Positions 16,158 through 25,786 of a DNA stretch of 57,085 nt are shown here, one piece after another. The notes below the pieces were generated by a model. It saw nothing but the letters and a program-made list of their open reading frames with translations. It was not told the DNA's origin and searched no databases. How positions within the stretch are numbered: position 1 is the stretch's first letter; each line of letters opens with the position of its first letter. The position numbers and the translations under genes are program-made. Source of the DNA: Pyrinomonadaceae bacterium. Lineage in GTDB: Bacteria > Acidobacteriota > Blastocatellia > Pyrinomonadales > Pyrinomonadaceae. The DNA lies in contig JAVEEA010000014.1 in the NCBI GenBank assembly GCA_030840675.1, forward strand, positions 1 to 57,085. The letters are read 5' to 3'.

Positions 16158-19154
16158 TCACCCTGTTGCCCGATTTTGCAGGGCCGCGAGTGCATGCGCG
16201 AGTTCGCCGCGGGTGAATGAGTCCTGGGGCCGGAAAATCGTGTCGGCCTGTAGCAAACCTTTCGCGATCGCGACGGAAACATAACCCTTCAATTCATTAG
16301 GTATACCGGCAGCGTCGAGAAACGCGAGCGGTGTCCCCGCCTTTGCTTCCGCCTCTGAACGCAGGCCAGCTGCTCGCACCAGCGCGACCGCCGCCGCGAG
16401 TCGCGTCGTATTTGCAAACGGCCGGAACTGCCCACCACTGCTCGCATCTACGAACAACGATCCGGTAGGTGACGCCTGCACGCTCTCCACAAACAACCGG
16501 GTCGAGGAATCACGCACATCCGAATAGGCCGGCACGCCAGAGAGGTATTGCGGCACGCGCGCACTTAGTACCAGTGCCGTCGCCAGATCCGCACGCGATA
16601 CCGCGAAATCAGGTCTAAACTTTGAGCCAATGGGAAACATCGAAAAGGAACGAAGACTTTGGAACAGCTCGTCACGCAGCGTTGGGCTCAACGAGTCAAT
16701 ATCGTTAAGGCGGGCATAGGTCGCGCGACCGATCTCGATCGTTCCGTAAAACTGTTGCGGCGTGCCCAGCGTCCCCAGGGTGTTTCGCACGCTGACTCGA
16801 ATTGGGCCGGCCGCGGGAGTCGTTAGTGAAACGCTTTCGTGCTTGCCGCTTAGCCCGGGAAGATTGATCGTGTTGGACTGGCCGCGAACGGCGCCGGATT
16901 GGTCGGAAACAGTCAGGCCCAGGTCGTTGGTGCTCCAGAGCGGACCCCAGGAAATTTGAATGGTTGCGGACACTGCTCCCGCCGGAATGTTCAAAGTGGT
17001 TTCCGACGAACTGCCCGGCTGCACGATGCCGGAAAACTGAACCGGCGCATCGCTGGCAAACTCGACCTGGTTGCGATCCAGGGTGCCGCGCCAGCCGCCA
17101 ATGTCTCGCGACGGGAAGGCGGCATCGAGCACTGCCGCATGCACGTTCAGCATGCCGCTGCCGGCTTCGTAAGTGTAGTAGGGAGGCAAAGGAGTGGCAG
17201 TGCGCTGCAAGATGTCCTTGACCTGACTGGGCGTCAGAGCGGGATTAGCTTCCAGCATCAAGGCAACTGCGCCGGCGACCTGCGGAGCGGAGAAGCTGGT
17301 ACCTCTGGCGGTGGTGTAATAGGGAATTTCCGTGGCGCTCAAGCGCTGCGTGTCAGCGCCCGCGACGCCCGATGCGCCGGTTACATTCGCGATACCAGAA
17401 CCACGCACACTCACGACATCCACACCCGGCGCCACCAGCGTCGGATGAAACATCGCATTAGCGAAATCACCTCGCGACGAAAAACTCGCGAGCCGGCCCT
17501 GCGTATCGGTGGCACCCACACTGATGACCCAGGGTGCGGCCGCGTAGGGATTCAAGGTATGGGCGCCGGGTCCGTTGTTGCCCGCGGAAAACACGACATT
17601 GACGCCGGTATCAGTCAGCATCTTCGTGGCGATATTGACCGGGTCATTGACGTCGAACACGGAATTGGTCGAGAAGCTACAGTTCACCACGCGCACGCCC
17701 TGGCTGGCGCCGTTTGCCAGCAGGTAATCAAACCCCTCAAGCACGTAGAAGAGAGACAGGTCGCCGGCACTGAGACCAAGCAATCGTGCGCCCGGAGCGA
17801 CGCCGCTGAATTTGCCCGCCGAATGATTGCCGTCGCCGGCGATCACGCCGGCCACGAAAGTACCGTGTCCGTAGAGTTGATCGGTGTTCGGTAAACTTTC
17901 GGAATTAATCGGGTAGTTGAAGCCGACACTCGCGCTTTGCGTGTCCGCCAACTTAATGTTTTTCGTCACTCGATTCGCGAAGTCGCTATGCGTGCCGTCA
18001 ATCCCAGTATCCAGGACGGCGACGGTAACGTTCTTGCCGCTGACGGGCAGTCCGCGATTGACGCCGGTGATTTCCGCATCACGCCAGGCACGATTAACTC
18101 CGGTGACAGTGCGCACTTCGGGTTCGCTGCTTAGCGTTAAAGTTCTATTTCCGTAGATGGAACGAACTGCCGGGAAGTGAGAGATGGCTGCAAGTTGCCG
18201 GCGGCTGGTCGTCACTGTGATCACTGGCAGCATCTGAAACCGTGTACCTCCCAGCACCCCGACTTTTTGCAGATCGGCGAGGTCGGAAGCTGACGGCAGA
18301 TGATGGTAAACAATTGCCGCGTTGACGTTGCTATCGTCGGTCAGCCGGTTCAGCAGAATGGCCAACTCGGGATCGACGCTCCGCAGTCCCAGCGGCGCCG
18401 GCTGCGTCGAAACAACTGCGTCGGCCCCGGTCATCACGATACCGTCAGCGCCGGTCATGACGATGCCATCGGCCCCGGTCATGACAATGCCATCGGCGCC
18501 CGTCATGACGATTCCGGTGACGCCGCTGAAACGCAAACCATCGGGGACCACGGAAAAAACCACACCATTGGTCCCGGTTGCCCTAACAGCGTCAGCCCCG
18601 GTCATGACAATGCCATCGGCGCCCGTCATGACGATCCCATCAGCGCCCGTCATAACGATGCCGTTGCTCGCTTCACGATGAACTCCATCGGCGCCCGTCA
18701 TGACAATGCCGTCGGCACCAGTCATCACAATTCCGTTGGGCAGCGTTACGGTTACCGAATCGGCGCGATACGTCGCACCATCCGCGCCCGTCATGACGAT
18801 GCCATCGGCGCCGGTCATGACGATGCCATCGGCGCCAGTCATTACGATACCGTCGGCGCTGGTCGAGCGCACCATGTTCGGATAGGCCACGCTGTCGGCG
18901 CCGGTCATGACGATGCCATCCGCGCCGGTCATGACGATCCCGTTGGCGTTGGTATTTAGAAACCCGTCCGCGCCAGTCATGACGATGCCGTCGGCGCCGG
19001 TCATGACAATGCCGTCGGCGCCAGTCATGACAATGCCGTCAGACGAACTGATATTCAGTCCGGCCATTGCCGGCGATACAAACACCAGCACGACCAGAAG
19101 CATCGCGATTAACTGCTTCACGTTATTAACTAACAGGATTGAATTACTCCGCAT
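16158..19154 (-). CDS. Secreted S8 (subtilisin-like) peptidase with GIVMTGAD repeats and SLH-like C-terminus
   Basis: 998 residues. Residues 1-31 are a Sec signal peptide ending SPAMA. Residues 40-245 hold 17 perfect GIVMTGAD octapeptides in blocks of 3, 2, 3, 2, 3 and 4, separated by diverged octads such as GFLNTNAN and GVHREASN. An I9-like propeptide follows (about 260-350, PAVRSIYGNR). The catalytic triad is visible: Asp in VAVLDTGIDG (about 381), His in LYGHGTFVAG (about 429) and Ser in GTSFSAPQVAG (about 618), with the oxyanion Asn in FSAGNNG. A beta-rich region leads to S-layer-homology-like repeats (about 830-998; FRPDFAVSRADLATAL, FRPQDSFTRGELAHAL). The protein is probably displayed at the cell surface. 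The long antisense reading frames are shadows of the repeat. Confidence 0.93.
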   Translation of the reverse strand: MRSNSILLVNNVKQLIAMLLVVLVFVSPAMAGLNISSSDGIVMTGADGIVMTGADGIVMTGADGFLNTNANGIVMTGADGIVMTGADSVAYPNMVRSTSADGIVMTGADGIVMTGADGIVMTGADGATYRADSVTVTLPNGIVMTGADGIVMTGADGVHREASNGIVMTGADGIVMTGADGIVMTGADAVRATGTNGVVFSVVPDGLRFSGVTGIVMTGADGIVMTGADGIVMTGADGIVMTGADAVVSTQPAPLGLRSVDPELAILLNRLTDDSNVNAAIVYHHLPSASDLADLQKVGVLGGTRFQMLPVITVTTSRRQLAAISHFPAVRSIYGNRTLTLSSEPEVRTVTGVNRAWRDAEITGVNRGLPVSGKNVTVAVLDTGIDGTHSDFANRVTKNIKLADTQSASVGFNYPINSESLPNTDQLYGHGTFVAGVIAGDGNHSAGKFSGVAPGARLLGLSAGDLSLFYVLEGFDYLLANGASQGVRVVNCSFSTNSVFDVNDPVNIATKMLTDTGVNVVFSAGNNGPGAHTLNPYAAAPWVISVGATDTQGRLASFSSRGDFANAMFHPTLVAPGVDVVSVRGSGIANVTGASGVAGADTQRLSATEIPYYTTARGTSFSAPQVAGAVALMLEANPALTPSQVKDILQRTATPLPPYYTYEAGSGMLNVHAAVLDAAFPSRDIGGWRGTLDRNQVEFASDAPVQFSGIVQPGSSSETTLNIPAGAVSATIQISWGPLWSTNDLGLTVSDQSGAVRGQSNTINLPGLSGKHESVSLTTPAAGPIRVSVRNTLGTLGTPQQFYGTIEIGRATYARLNDIDSLSPTLRDELFQSLRSFSMFPIGSKFRPDFAVSRADLATALVLSARVPQYLSGVPAYSDVRDSSTRLFVESVQASPTGSLFVDASSGGQFRPFANTTRLAAAVALVRAAGLRSEAEAKAGTPLAFLDAAGIPNELKGYVSVAIAKGLLQADTIFRPQDSFTRGELAHALAALQNRATG
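18420..19037 (-). repeat. 24-bp coding tandem repeat encoding GIVMTGAD x17
   Basis: Consecutive 24-bp units all encode GIVMTGAD exactly, yet differ at third positions: Val appears as GTC, GTG, GTA and GTT, Thr as ACC, ACG and ACT, Ile as ATC and ATT. Identical protein with diverse codons indicates selection on the peptide rather than recent copying of DNA. Confidence 0.95.
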
Positions 19155-19319
19155 CTCTTAGCACTATCACCTCAGTCGGGTATATTGGCGCAGTAGCTAA
19201 ATCCGGCGAGGAAGCCAACTCTTTGGGGAACTCTGCCAGCCTATCAATGCCCGGTCGCGAAAATTGCTACCAACACCTGCCACCGCCAGTCCCGGGCCGA
19301 GCAACCCATTCAGTTTCCC

Positions 19320-19357
19320 AAAAGCGTGGGGGCTATTCTAGTGTCACCCCGGCTTTT
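19320..19357. terminator. Putative bidirectional hairpin terminator
   Basis: AAAAGC...GGGG (19320-19331) pairs with CCCC..CTTTT (19347-19357). The outer A-run/T-run gives a U-tract-like end on either strand. It lies in the 258-bp gap downstream of the BTAD regulator and upstream of the subtilase, so it would separate the two transcripts. Confidence 0.5.
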
Positions 19358-19412
19358 CTTTGTTGCGCCTATCTTGTGATTTCCACACGAACTATCGCTT
19401 GAAACGGCCTGG

Positions 19413-22400
19413 CTAGCCGATTAACTGCAGGTAGAGCTTCCGGGTTTCGGCGCTCGGTTCAACGCCCAACTCGCTCGCCAGCAGTCGCTTGAGCCCTTCA
19501 AACTGGTCTTTTACGGCGGCCCTATTGCCCTCGGCAGCGTGGGCTCGCATCATCAGACAGTGAATGTCTTCGCGAAACTGGTCGTCGCGAATGATAAGTT
19601 GGGCCAACTTCATAACGCGGGGCCAATCAGCGGCCGTCTCCGCCACTCCCGCCAGGGCCTCCAATAACCGCAGATACTGTTCGCGGTAATAGGTTCGTTG
19701 CTCTTCGACCCAGGGCTCGTAGCTCCCCTGCATAAATTCGCCGCGATACAGGGCAAGCGCGCCTTCAAAAGCAAGAATGCATTCGTCAAACTTTCGCGCC
19801 CGCCGCGCAGTTTCACCTTCGCTCACCAGCCGGTCAAAATCTTCCGTGTCGATGCGATAGGAAAACTCCGAGTTGAGTTGGTAATCGCCATCGCGGTAGA
19901 GCAAAAAGTTTTGCTTGAGCGGCTGATTACTGTTCAACGCCTTGCGTATGTGAGAGACGGTGGGATGGAAATTCTTTTCGACTACCGCGAAGTCCGTTTC
20001 TCCCCAGAAGGTGTCGATGATCGTGTCTTTGGACGCGCGGTGATGTCGCCGCGACACGAGGAAACACAAAATGTCGCGAGCCCGGCGCGTGGGCCAGGCA
20101 TCCGCCTTGAGGGGACGCGTCGGATCGCGCACGATTTCCACTGGCCCCAGCATGTTAACCGTCAAATCTGTTACCGGCTGGGCCGCCAGCTCGCGTTCCG
20201 AAACCTGGACGGGTATAAGCAACGGGGACGGCACGGGCGCGGCGGCGACTTGTTCGCGCAAATCAAGCGGCAAAAGTTCCAGTGCCTCTTCACTTGAGAA
20301 TAGCTTCGGGTGATTCGCGATTTGCCGTTTCAGCCAATAGTCGTAGTCGTATCTGACGGCGAGGTCGATGGCACGACGCAAGTGGCCCAGCATCGCTATT
20401 TCTTTTTCAAGTAGAAGATCGCAACCCGCGACGGCGACGCTGGTCTGCGCTTCGTAGTAATAAAGTCCGTGCCGGTGAAAATATTCGAGTGCACCGCTCA
20501 GTTCGGTCCGCGCCGCTTCGGGTTCACCACGGGCCAGCATGATTCGCCCGCGCGTCAGCGACGCCGTGAAGAACGCCAGTTCCGCTTTCTCCGGTGAACG
20601 GCCGCTGATGAGCCGATCAATCTGGGACTGCGCGGAGGCGAAGTCGCCAATTTGTAAACTCAGCAACGCGCGTTCTTCGAGCAACTCGGTCCGGTTTAGG
20701 CCAATGCCCGCTTCATCGTAGGCCCGCGCCGCGCGTCCATAGAATTCCACGGCGCGCTCAATCTCGCCGCGCTCGCGATAGAGGTTGCCGTAGGTTTCAA
20801 AAGTCTCCGCCCGCGCCGCCAGCAGATTGAAGAGTTGGCAAAGTTCCAGGGCGTTATCGAGGTGCTGCTCGCACGCGGAGAAGTCTCCCCGATAGAGGTG
20901 GCAACGCGCCACGTTCAGATGTGCCACGGCCTCCTGCGGTACCGGAGCGACGCGTTCGTCCTTGCGGAGCATGCGACTCAGCCAGCGCAACGCTTCGCCA
21001 AAGTCACCGCGCATCCCGGCGGGAGTTCCCAGGTTGTGCGCAATCAGCCTGACATAGTGTTCGTCGTTTCGTTCCTCCGCCGATTGCAGCGCTGCCCTAA
21101 ACTCCAGCTCGGCCGCCGTCCATTCGCCCATCGCCACCAGGCAAAGCCCGCGCGTGTTGCCGCATTTTGTCCTGACCGCGGAATGCGGCTCGCTGAGTAG
21201 CGTAGCCTGATCGAGATAAGAAAAAGCCAGCTGGTAGTCGCCGTCACGACGCGCGAGCGTGGCCAGTGAGTGCAGCGCTTCGGCCTCGCCGTCATGGTCC
21301 GCGCGCTCGTGCAAAAGGGAAACCGCGCGTCGGAGCAGGGCGTGGGCAAACTCATTTTCGCCGCGCAAACGTGCCACTTCAGCGCGTTGGGCCAGCGCGC
21401 GTGGGTGAGCCTCGAGTGCTGCTTGCGGCAAAGCGTCGGCGAGGGATGCCAACGAAGCGAGCGCTCCGGACGCAATCCATTCGAAGCCTCGCTCCGCGAT
21501 TACCTGCGCCGCACCCGCGAAATCTTCGGCGGCCAGCAGATGGCGCACGGCCTGCTCCCAGGCGAGTCGGTCCAAAAAGTAGGCTGCACAACGCTGGTGT
21601 TCCACAGCCACGCCGTTGCGTCCAATTTCACTACGCAGACGGCGCCGCAGGAAGTTTTGAAACAGCGGATGCAGGCGATACTCTTCACCGCGCCGGTCGC
21701 TGGCGACGGTGATGAAGACGTTGCGTCGCACCAGACTGGGAAGCAGCCGCGAACAATTCGCGCCGGGATAAAGCGAAGCGCAGGCATCAAGTTCAATGCG
21801 ATCCAGGAGCGAAACCTCTAGCAACAGCCGGCGTACCTCTTCCGTCTCGTCGGAAAAAACTTCCTCGGCAAAGTAGTCGAAAATGTCGCGTTCCGACTGG
21901 CGCAACACTTCGGCCAGATCAGGAACTTCCGGTTGTCCCTCGCGATTCGTGATCACATGCCGGTGCGCGACCTGACGCACCAATTGCAACGCGGTGATCC
22001 ACCCGTGGGTGCGTTCGCGATACTCCGCGAGTTGCGCCGCAGTCAGTTCCAGGTCGAAAACTTTACGGAAAAGTTCCTGCGTCTCTCCGTCAGTGAAAAG
22101 CAGGTCCGCGCGGTCGATATTGGAAAGTGGCGAATGGGTACGCAAGCGGCCCAGCGCCAGCGGCGGCAGTTCCCGCGAGACGATGATGATGTGCAGGACG
22201 TCGGGGAGATACGCGAGCAGTCGATCAAGTACCGCATGGACCGCCGTGTCCGGGCCCAGATGATGATAATCGTCCAATACCAGGATGAGCTGTTGTTCGA
22301 CGCGTTCCAGCACTTCGTTAAGGAAAACATCGACGGCGCGTTCAGGATGTTGCGCTACTTCGCCGGTGGCTTCCTGAAAATACGAAAATATCGCCTCACC

Positions 22401-22985
22401 AAAACCAGGTACCAGTTGCTTGATGCCAAACGCTAGATAGCCGAGAAAGACGGAAGGGTCGGCGTCGGTATGATCGAGTTGGTACCAAACAAACTGTCGT
22501 TGGTGAGTGCGCAGAAAATCGGCCACCAACGTCGTCTTTCCCGAACCGGCATTCGCGGTAACCAGCGTCAAGGGGTAACTGAGATTTGCGAGCAAGCGAT
22601 CGGTCAGGCGCGCTCGTGACAGCAACTCGGGCGCGGGACGCGGCGGCAGTAACTTAGTGCGCAGGAAAAAGCTGGGGCGCGTTGGTCGTACGTTTGCGGC
22701 CGAATTCGAAGTTGGGGAGGGCTCGTCCCGGTGGTCTGGTAGCTTCGCGGGGGCCATAGGCTTCTGCGTTGGTCGACTGTTTGGGTTGGCGGGCAGATTA
22801 GCATGGCTAAACACAATCAAGCCACTACCAATCGACTGATTCAGAGAATCGAGCGAACCTTGCCGAGAGACCATAGCCTTACCCGCCAGTCGTGCTTGGA
22901 TCATTAAGTTACCGGACGGATCAATGCGTCCCGTGGGCGCGGGCGCTGCCAGATGAGAACCGCCGGTGCCTCTTCGCGTTAGCAC
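19413..22985 (-). CDS. Large STAND-type NTPase transcriptional activator with C-terminal SARP/BTAD domain
   Basis: 1190 residues. A MalT-like NTPase occupies about 125-420: Walker A ANAGSGKTT (about 147), Walker B LILVLDDYHHL, and ERTHGWITALQLV at the end of the module. TPR-like helical repeats run from about 480 to 900. The C-terminus carries an OmpR-type winged helix (MLGPVEIVRDPTRPLKADAW from about 944; RRARDILCFLV) and a BTAD (about 1050-1190; YRGEFMQGSYEPWVEEQR). Proteins of this build are ligand-gated activators. The GTG start at 22985 overlaps the stop of the preceding NTPase gene (GTGCTAA); an ATG at 22904 is an alternative. Its target is unknown; the subtilase is the next gene downstream. 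Confidence 0.88.
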   Translation of the reverse strand: MLTRRGTGGSHLAAPAPTGRIDPSGNLMIQARLAGKAMVSRQGSLDSLNQSIGSGLIVFSHANLPANPNSRPTQKPMAPAKLPDHRDEPSPTSNSAANVRPTRPSFFLRTKLLPPRPAPELLSRARLTDRLLANLSYPLTLVTANAGSGKTTLVADFLRTHQRQFVWYQLDHTDADPSVFLGYLAFGIKQLVPGFGEAIFSYFQEATGEVAQHPERAVDVFLNEVLERVEQQLILVLDDYHHLGPDTAVHAVLDRLLAYLPDVLHIIIVSRELPPLALGRLRTHSPLSNIDRADLLFTDGETQELFRKVFDLELTAAQLAEYRERTHGWITALQLVRQVAHRHVITNREGQPEVPDLAEVLRQSERDIFDYFAEEVFSDETEEVRRLLLEVSLLDRIELDACASLYPGANCSRLLPSLVRRNVFITVASDRRGEEYRLHPLFQNFLRRRLRSEIGRNGVAVEHQRCAAYFLDRLAWEQAVRHLLAAEDFAGAAQVIAERGFEWIASGALASLASLADALPQAALEAHPRALAQRAEVARLRGENEFAHALLRRAVSLLHERADHDGEAEALHSLATLARRDGDYQLAFSYLDQATLLSEPHSAVRTKCGNTRGLCLVAMGEWTAAELEFRAALQSAEERNDEHYVRLIAHNLGTPAGMRGDFGEALRWLSRMLRKDERVAPVPQEAVAHLNVARCHLYRGDFSACEQHLDNALELCQLFNLLAARAETFETYGNLYRERGEIERAVEFYGRAARAYDEAGIGLNRTELLEERALLSLQIGDFASAQSQIDRLISGRSPEKAELAFFTASLTRGRIMLARGEPEAARTELSGALEYFHRHGLYYYEAQTSVAVAGCDLLLEKEIAMLGHLRRAIDLAVRYDYDYWLKRQIANHPKLFSSEEALELLPLDLREQVAAAPVPSPLLIPVQVSERELAAQPVTDLTVNMLGPVEIVRDPTRPLKADAWPTRRARDILCFLVSRRHHRASKDTIIDTFWGETDFAVVEKNFHPTVSHIRKALNSNQPLKQNFLLYRDGDYQLNSEFSYRIDTEDFDRLVSEGETARRARKFDECILAFEGALALYRGEFMQGSYEPWVEEQRTYYREQYLRLLEALAGVAETAADWPRVMKLAQLIIRDDQFREDIHCLMMRAHAAEGNRAAVKDQFEGLKRLLASELGVEPSAETRKLYLQLIG

Positions 22986-23806
22986 CGTTCTCGCATGAAT
23001 CTCGCCGACTCATCCAGCGAGGCGGCCCGCCCATGGGTGTGATCGAGCGCGATGTTCGCCTGTTCCGGCGTAAGCCCATAACTTTCAAACAGCGCAAGTG
23101 CTTCGTGGCGCGTGAACGCGAGTGTAGCTTCGTCAATCACTACGAGCGTTTGCTTGGAACGCATGCGCCATAAGGGCGCGGGCGGCAAACTTCGGCTGGT
23201 GATCACCAGGTGCACTTCGGAAGGCAAGAGCGGCAACAAACGACCGAAGAAAGGCACCAGCCAATCACAATCGGAAACCAGGTGCAGATCTTCCAGGACG
23301 ATTAAGAGCGGGTTGCGATTTTCGCCTTCGGCAAGTTCGTAGACAAAGGCATCGGCCAACTTGTCCATGGAATCCAGCTGCGCCTGAGCAAGTAAAGCCA
23401 GCAGCAGCGCCCGGCCAAAGTCCGGCCGGCACTCCTGTATGCTTCCGACCAGGTAGTTAAAGAATACCTGGGCATCTGCGTCGGGAGCGTCGATCTTGTA
23501 CCAGGCGACGGCCCTGCCGCATTGGCGGGAAAAGTCGAGAGTTAGTGCAGTCTTGCCCGTGCCCGCGCGACCGCTGATTATCGTTGAAGTACCCGAGGCC
23601 ACGCTTTGTTGCAGCGTACTCAAGAGCCGCGAGCGCGAGACGCGAGGCATTCGCGCCGGCGGCGCAATTTTGTCTGTGACGAGTTCCAGCTTCGCGACTG
23701 AAAAATCGTGAGATGAATCTATTAGAAACATGTTCCTGTGGAGAGGATCCCTTCTAATCTGATCGTTTGTTTGCCGCACCCGCAAGCTTTGCTCCGCCAT
23801 GACCAC
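22979..23806 (-). CDS. Stand-alone STAND/MalT-like NTPase module
   Basis: 275 residues with Walker A GRAGTGKTALTLDF (about 84), the following VAWYKIDAPDADAQVFFNYL, and Walker B LLIVLEDLHLV. It aligns with the N-terminal NTPase of the next gene (WYQLDHTDADPSVFLGYL, LILVLDDYHHL). It ends right after the HTHGRAASLDESARF segment, which matches the ERTHGWITALQL position there, so it lacks the helical sensor and any DNA-binding domain. It overlaps the downstream regulator by 7 bp. It may be a partner subunit or the leftover of a duplication. Confidence 0.8.
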   Translation of the reverse strand: MVMAEQSLRVRQTNDQIRRDPLHRNMFLIDSSHDFSVAKLELVTDKIAPPARMPRVSRSRLLSTLQQSVASGTSTIISGRAGTGKTALTLDFSRQCGRAVAWYKIDAPDADAQVFFNYLVGSIQECRPDFGRALLLALLAQAQLDSMDKLADAFVYELAEGENRNPLLIVLEDLHLVSDCDWLVPFFGRLLPLLPSEVHLVITSRSLPPAPLWRMRSKQTLVVIDEATLAFTRHEALALFESYGLTPEQANIALDHTHGRAASLDESARFMRERC

Positions 23807-24115
23807 AGTCGTTCGCTATCCTTTGCCTGCAAGAAATGCCAGGAAAATCAACGCTTCCTGGTGACGAGCGCCACTTGAAGTGCCCAGTGAAGTTTTATTG
23901 CAATGCGCTTGAGAAATTCTTGAGTTTTTAAACACGGATGGGCAATTGCCGGCGGAAGCCCGACCGTCAGGGAGGGCTCTTTCCTCCAAGTTGATAGAGG
24001 AGCCCTTGCTGACGCGCGGGCTACTGCCTATAGAGGAGCCCTTGCTGACACGCGGGCTTCTGCCCGGGACATAGCGGAGCCCTTGCTGACGCGCGGGCTA
24101 CTGCCTGGGACCTGT
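23807..24115. repeat. Gene-free region of 309 bp with family B repeats
   Basis: One 29-bp element (23952-23980) has the same bases as the element inside egtB. Three tandem copies of a variant, GGAGCCCTTGCTGACGCGCG followed by GGCTACTGCC, lie at 23997-24028, 24033-24064 and 24075-24105. Each has an AGCCC/GGGCT stem around a TGACG-containing loop. The left 140 bp should contain the promoter of the NTPase-regulator pair; I see no clear box. Confidence 0.8.
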
Positions 24116-25786
24116 TTAGTCTTTTTTCTTGCGGGCTTTGACGTCGGTCATGATGATGGTGACGGCAAGGCCGACGCCGGCGATGGCCGCGAGCAGGAAG
24201 AAGATCAGTGAAAATCCAGGATAGCCGAAGATGCGAAACGCCGTCTCCACGCGCATCAGCATTGAGGCTCCCACAATCAACGCGGCGAGGATGAGCCCGA
24301 GACTAATGCGGTTCGCGACTTTCTGCAGTCCTTCAAGCACGATCTTTTCGTCGATCGCATTCACGTCTATCTTGAACTCGTTGTTGCCGATGGTGTCCAG
24401 TATCTTGTTGACGCGCCCCGGCAGTTTTTCCACAAACTCTTTCAACTCGACCGCGCCGCCGATCAAGTTCATCGGCGAGACACTCTGCATCAGATTGCGC
24501 TGCAGGATCTCGATTGCGCGCTGGCGAATGATGGCGGTCGGATCGAAGTTTGGGTCGAGCGTAAACACCGAACGGTCGAGGTTCAGCATGGCTTTGGCGA
24601 CGAGGGTAAACTCCGACGGCAGACGGAACCAGCAGTCGGCGGAGATGCGGGTTATCTCGAGGGCTACCTTGCCGGAGTTTAACCGGTTGAGACTCGCGTC
24701 GGAGTTTTCCATTACCAGCTCGGCAATGCGCTTCGAGAACTCAGTACGATCGAAACGCGGCTTCGGCTCGCCCATGCGAATGGTAACTTCAGCCGCTTCT
24801 TCGCCATGACCCTCGGCAATCGCGAGCAGTAGTCGCAACACGTTGTCGCGAAAGCCGGGCAGCAATCGCGCGACCATTCCCAGATCCAGCAAGGCAATCC
24901 GATCGTCTTCGGTTAGAAAAATATTCCCGGGATGTGGATCGGCGTGGACAAAACCGTCCAGCAGGATTTGCTTGAGGTAGGCGCGAAACAATTCGCGCGC
25001 GAGGCCGGGCCCGTCGATTTCCATCAAACGGAGCGGCGTCAGATCCGTGATCTTCTTGCCCGGAATGTACTCCATCGTGAGGATGCGTGAAGTACAAAAA
25101 GCTTCGACCGGTTCAGGGACAATCAAGCGGTCAAACTCGCGCAGGTTTTCGGCAAAGGTCAGAAGATTATTGACCTCGAGCTTGAAGTCCAGTTCGCGCA
25201 GCAAGCTGGCGCGTAATTCGCGCAGCATGTTGGCAAAGTCGTAACGCTTGCCCAGTTCGGTGTGCGTGTCGAGAAACATCGCCATCTCACCGAGCGCATC
25301 GAGGTCTTCGACAATTTGTTCGCGAATGTTCGGACGTTGGACCTTAACCACCACGGCGCGGCCGTCACGCATGTGCGCGAGATGTACCTGGGCCAGCGAG
25401 GCAGCCGCGAGCGGTTCGGGATCGAAGTCGGCAAAGGCTTTCGAGATGCGTACACCGAGTTCGCCCGAGACAATGCGATCGACTTCTTCGTAAGCAAACG
25501 GTGCGATCCGATCCTGCAAGCGCGTCAGTGCCTCGAGATAAGGCGCCGGTAATAGATCAGCGCGGGTGGAAAGCAGTTGGCCCAGCTTTATGAAAGTTGG
25601 ACCAAGCTTCTCGAGATCGTCGGCGAGTTCTTCAGCCTTGGGCGTTCCTTCCGACATGATGGTCTCGTCGGCATCAAGGCTGTCTTCCAAGCCGGCCTGC
25701 TTCACCAGATCCGAGCGCCCGTATTTCACGAGCAACATCGCTACATCTTTGTATCGTTTCAAGCGTTCGGGTTTTAGCGAAACCAT
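24116..25786 (-). CDS. ABC1/UbiB-family atypical kinase
   Basis: 556 residues. Family marks in order are the KxGQ motif in FIKLGQLLSTRADLLP, the Ala-rich loop PLAAASLAQVHLA, the lysine in VVVKVQRP (about residue 147), the catalytic loop FVHADPHPGNIF and the metal site LLDLGMV. Two C-terminal hydrophobic helices (about 495-545) anchor it in the membrane and a KARKKKD tail follows. UbiB proteins are ATPases needed for quinone biosynthesis and lipid handling. It stands alone between repeat-filled gaps. Confidence 0.92.
   Translation of the reverse strand: MVSLKPERLKRYKDVAMLLVKYGRSDLVKQAGLEDSLDADETIMSEGTPKAEELADDLEKLGPTFIKLGQLLSTRADLLPAPYLEALTRLQDRIAPFAYEEVDRIVSGELGVRISKAFADFDPEPLAAASLAQVHLAHMRDGRAVVVKVQRPNIREQIVEDLDALGEMAMFLDTHTELGKRYDFANMLRELRASLLRELDFKLEVNNLLTFAENLREFDRLIVPEPVEAFCTSRILTMEYIPGKKITDLTPLRLMEIDGPGLARELFRAYLKQILLDGFVHADPHPGNIFLTEDDRIALLDLGMVARLLPGFRDNVLRLLLAIAEGHGEEAAEVTIRMGEPKPRFDRTEFSKRIAELVMENSDASLNRLNSGKVALEITRISADCWFRLPSEFTLVAKAMLNLDRSVFTLDPNFDPTAIIRQRAIEILQRNLMQSVSPMNLIGGAVELKEFVEKLPGRVNKILDTIGNNEFKIDVNAIDEKIVLEGLQKVANRISLGLILAALIVGASMLMRVETAFRIFGYPGFSLIFFLLAAIAGVGLAVTIIMTDVKARKKKD

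Noticed and set aside
16899..18959. Long plus-strand reading frames (331 and 219 residues) opposite the subtilase
   Set aside because: They are antisense shadows of the subtilase; the repeats produce His/Asp-rich or PSAPVMT-rich nonsense without family similarity or ribosome-binding sites.
22979..22985. A frameshift splitting one large NTPase regulator gene
   Set aside because: The downstream gene begins its own complete NTPase domain rather than continuing the upstream one, so two separate modules are more likely than a broken gene.
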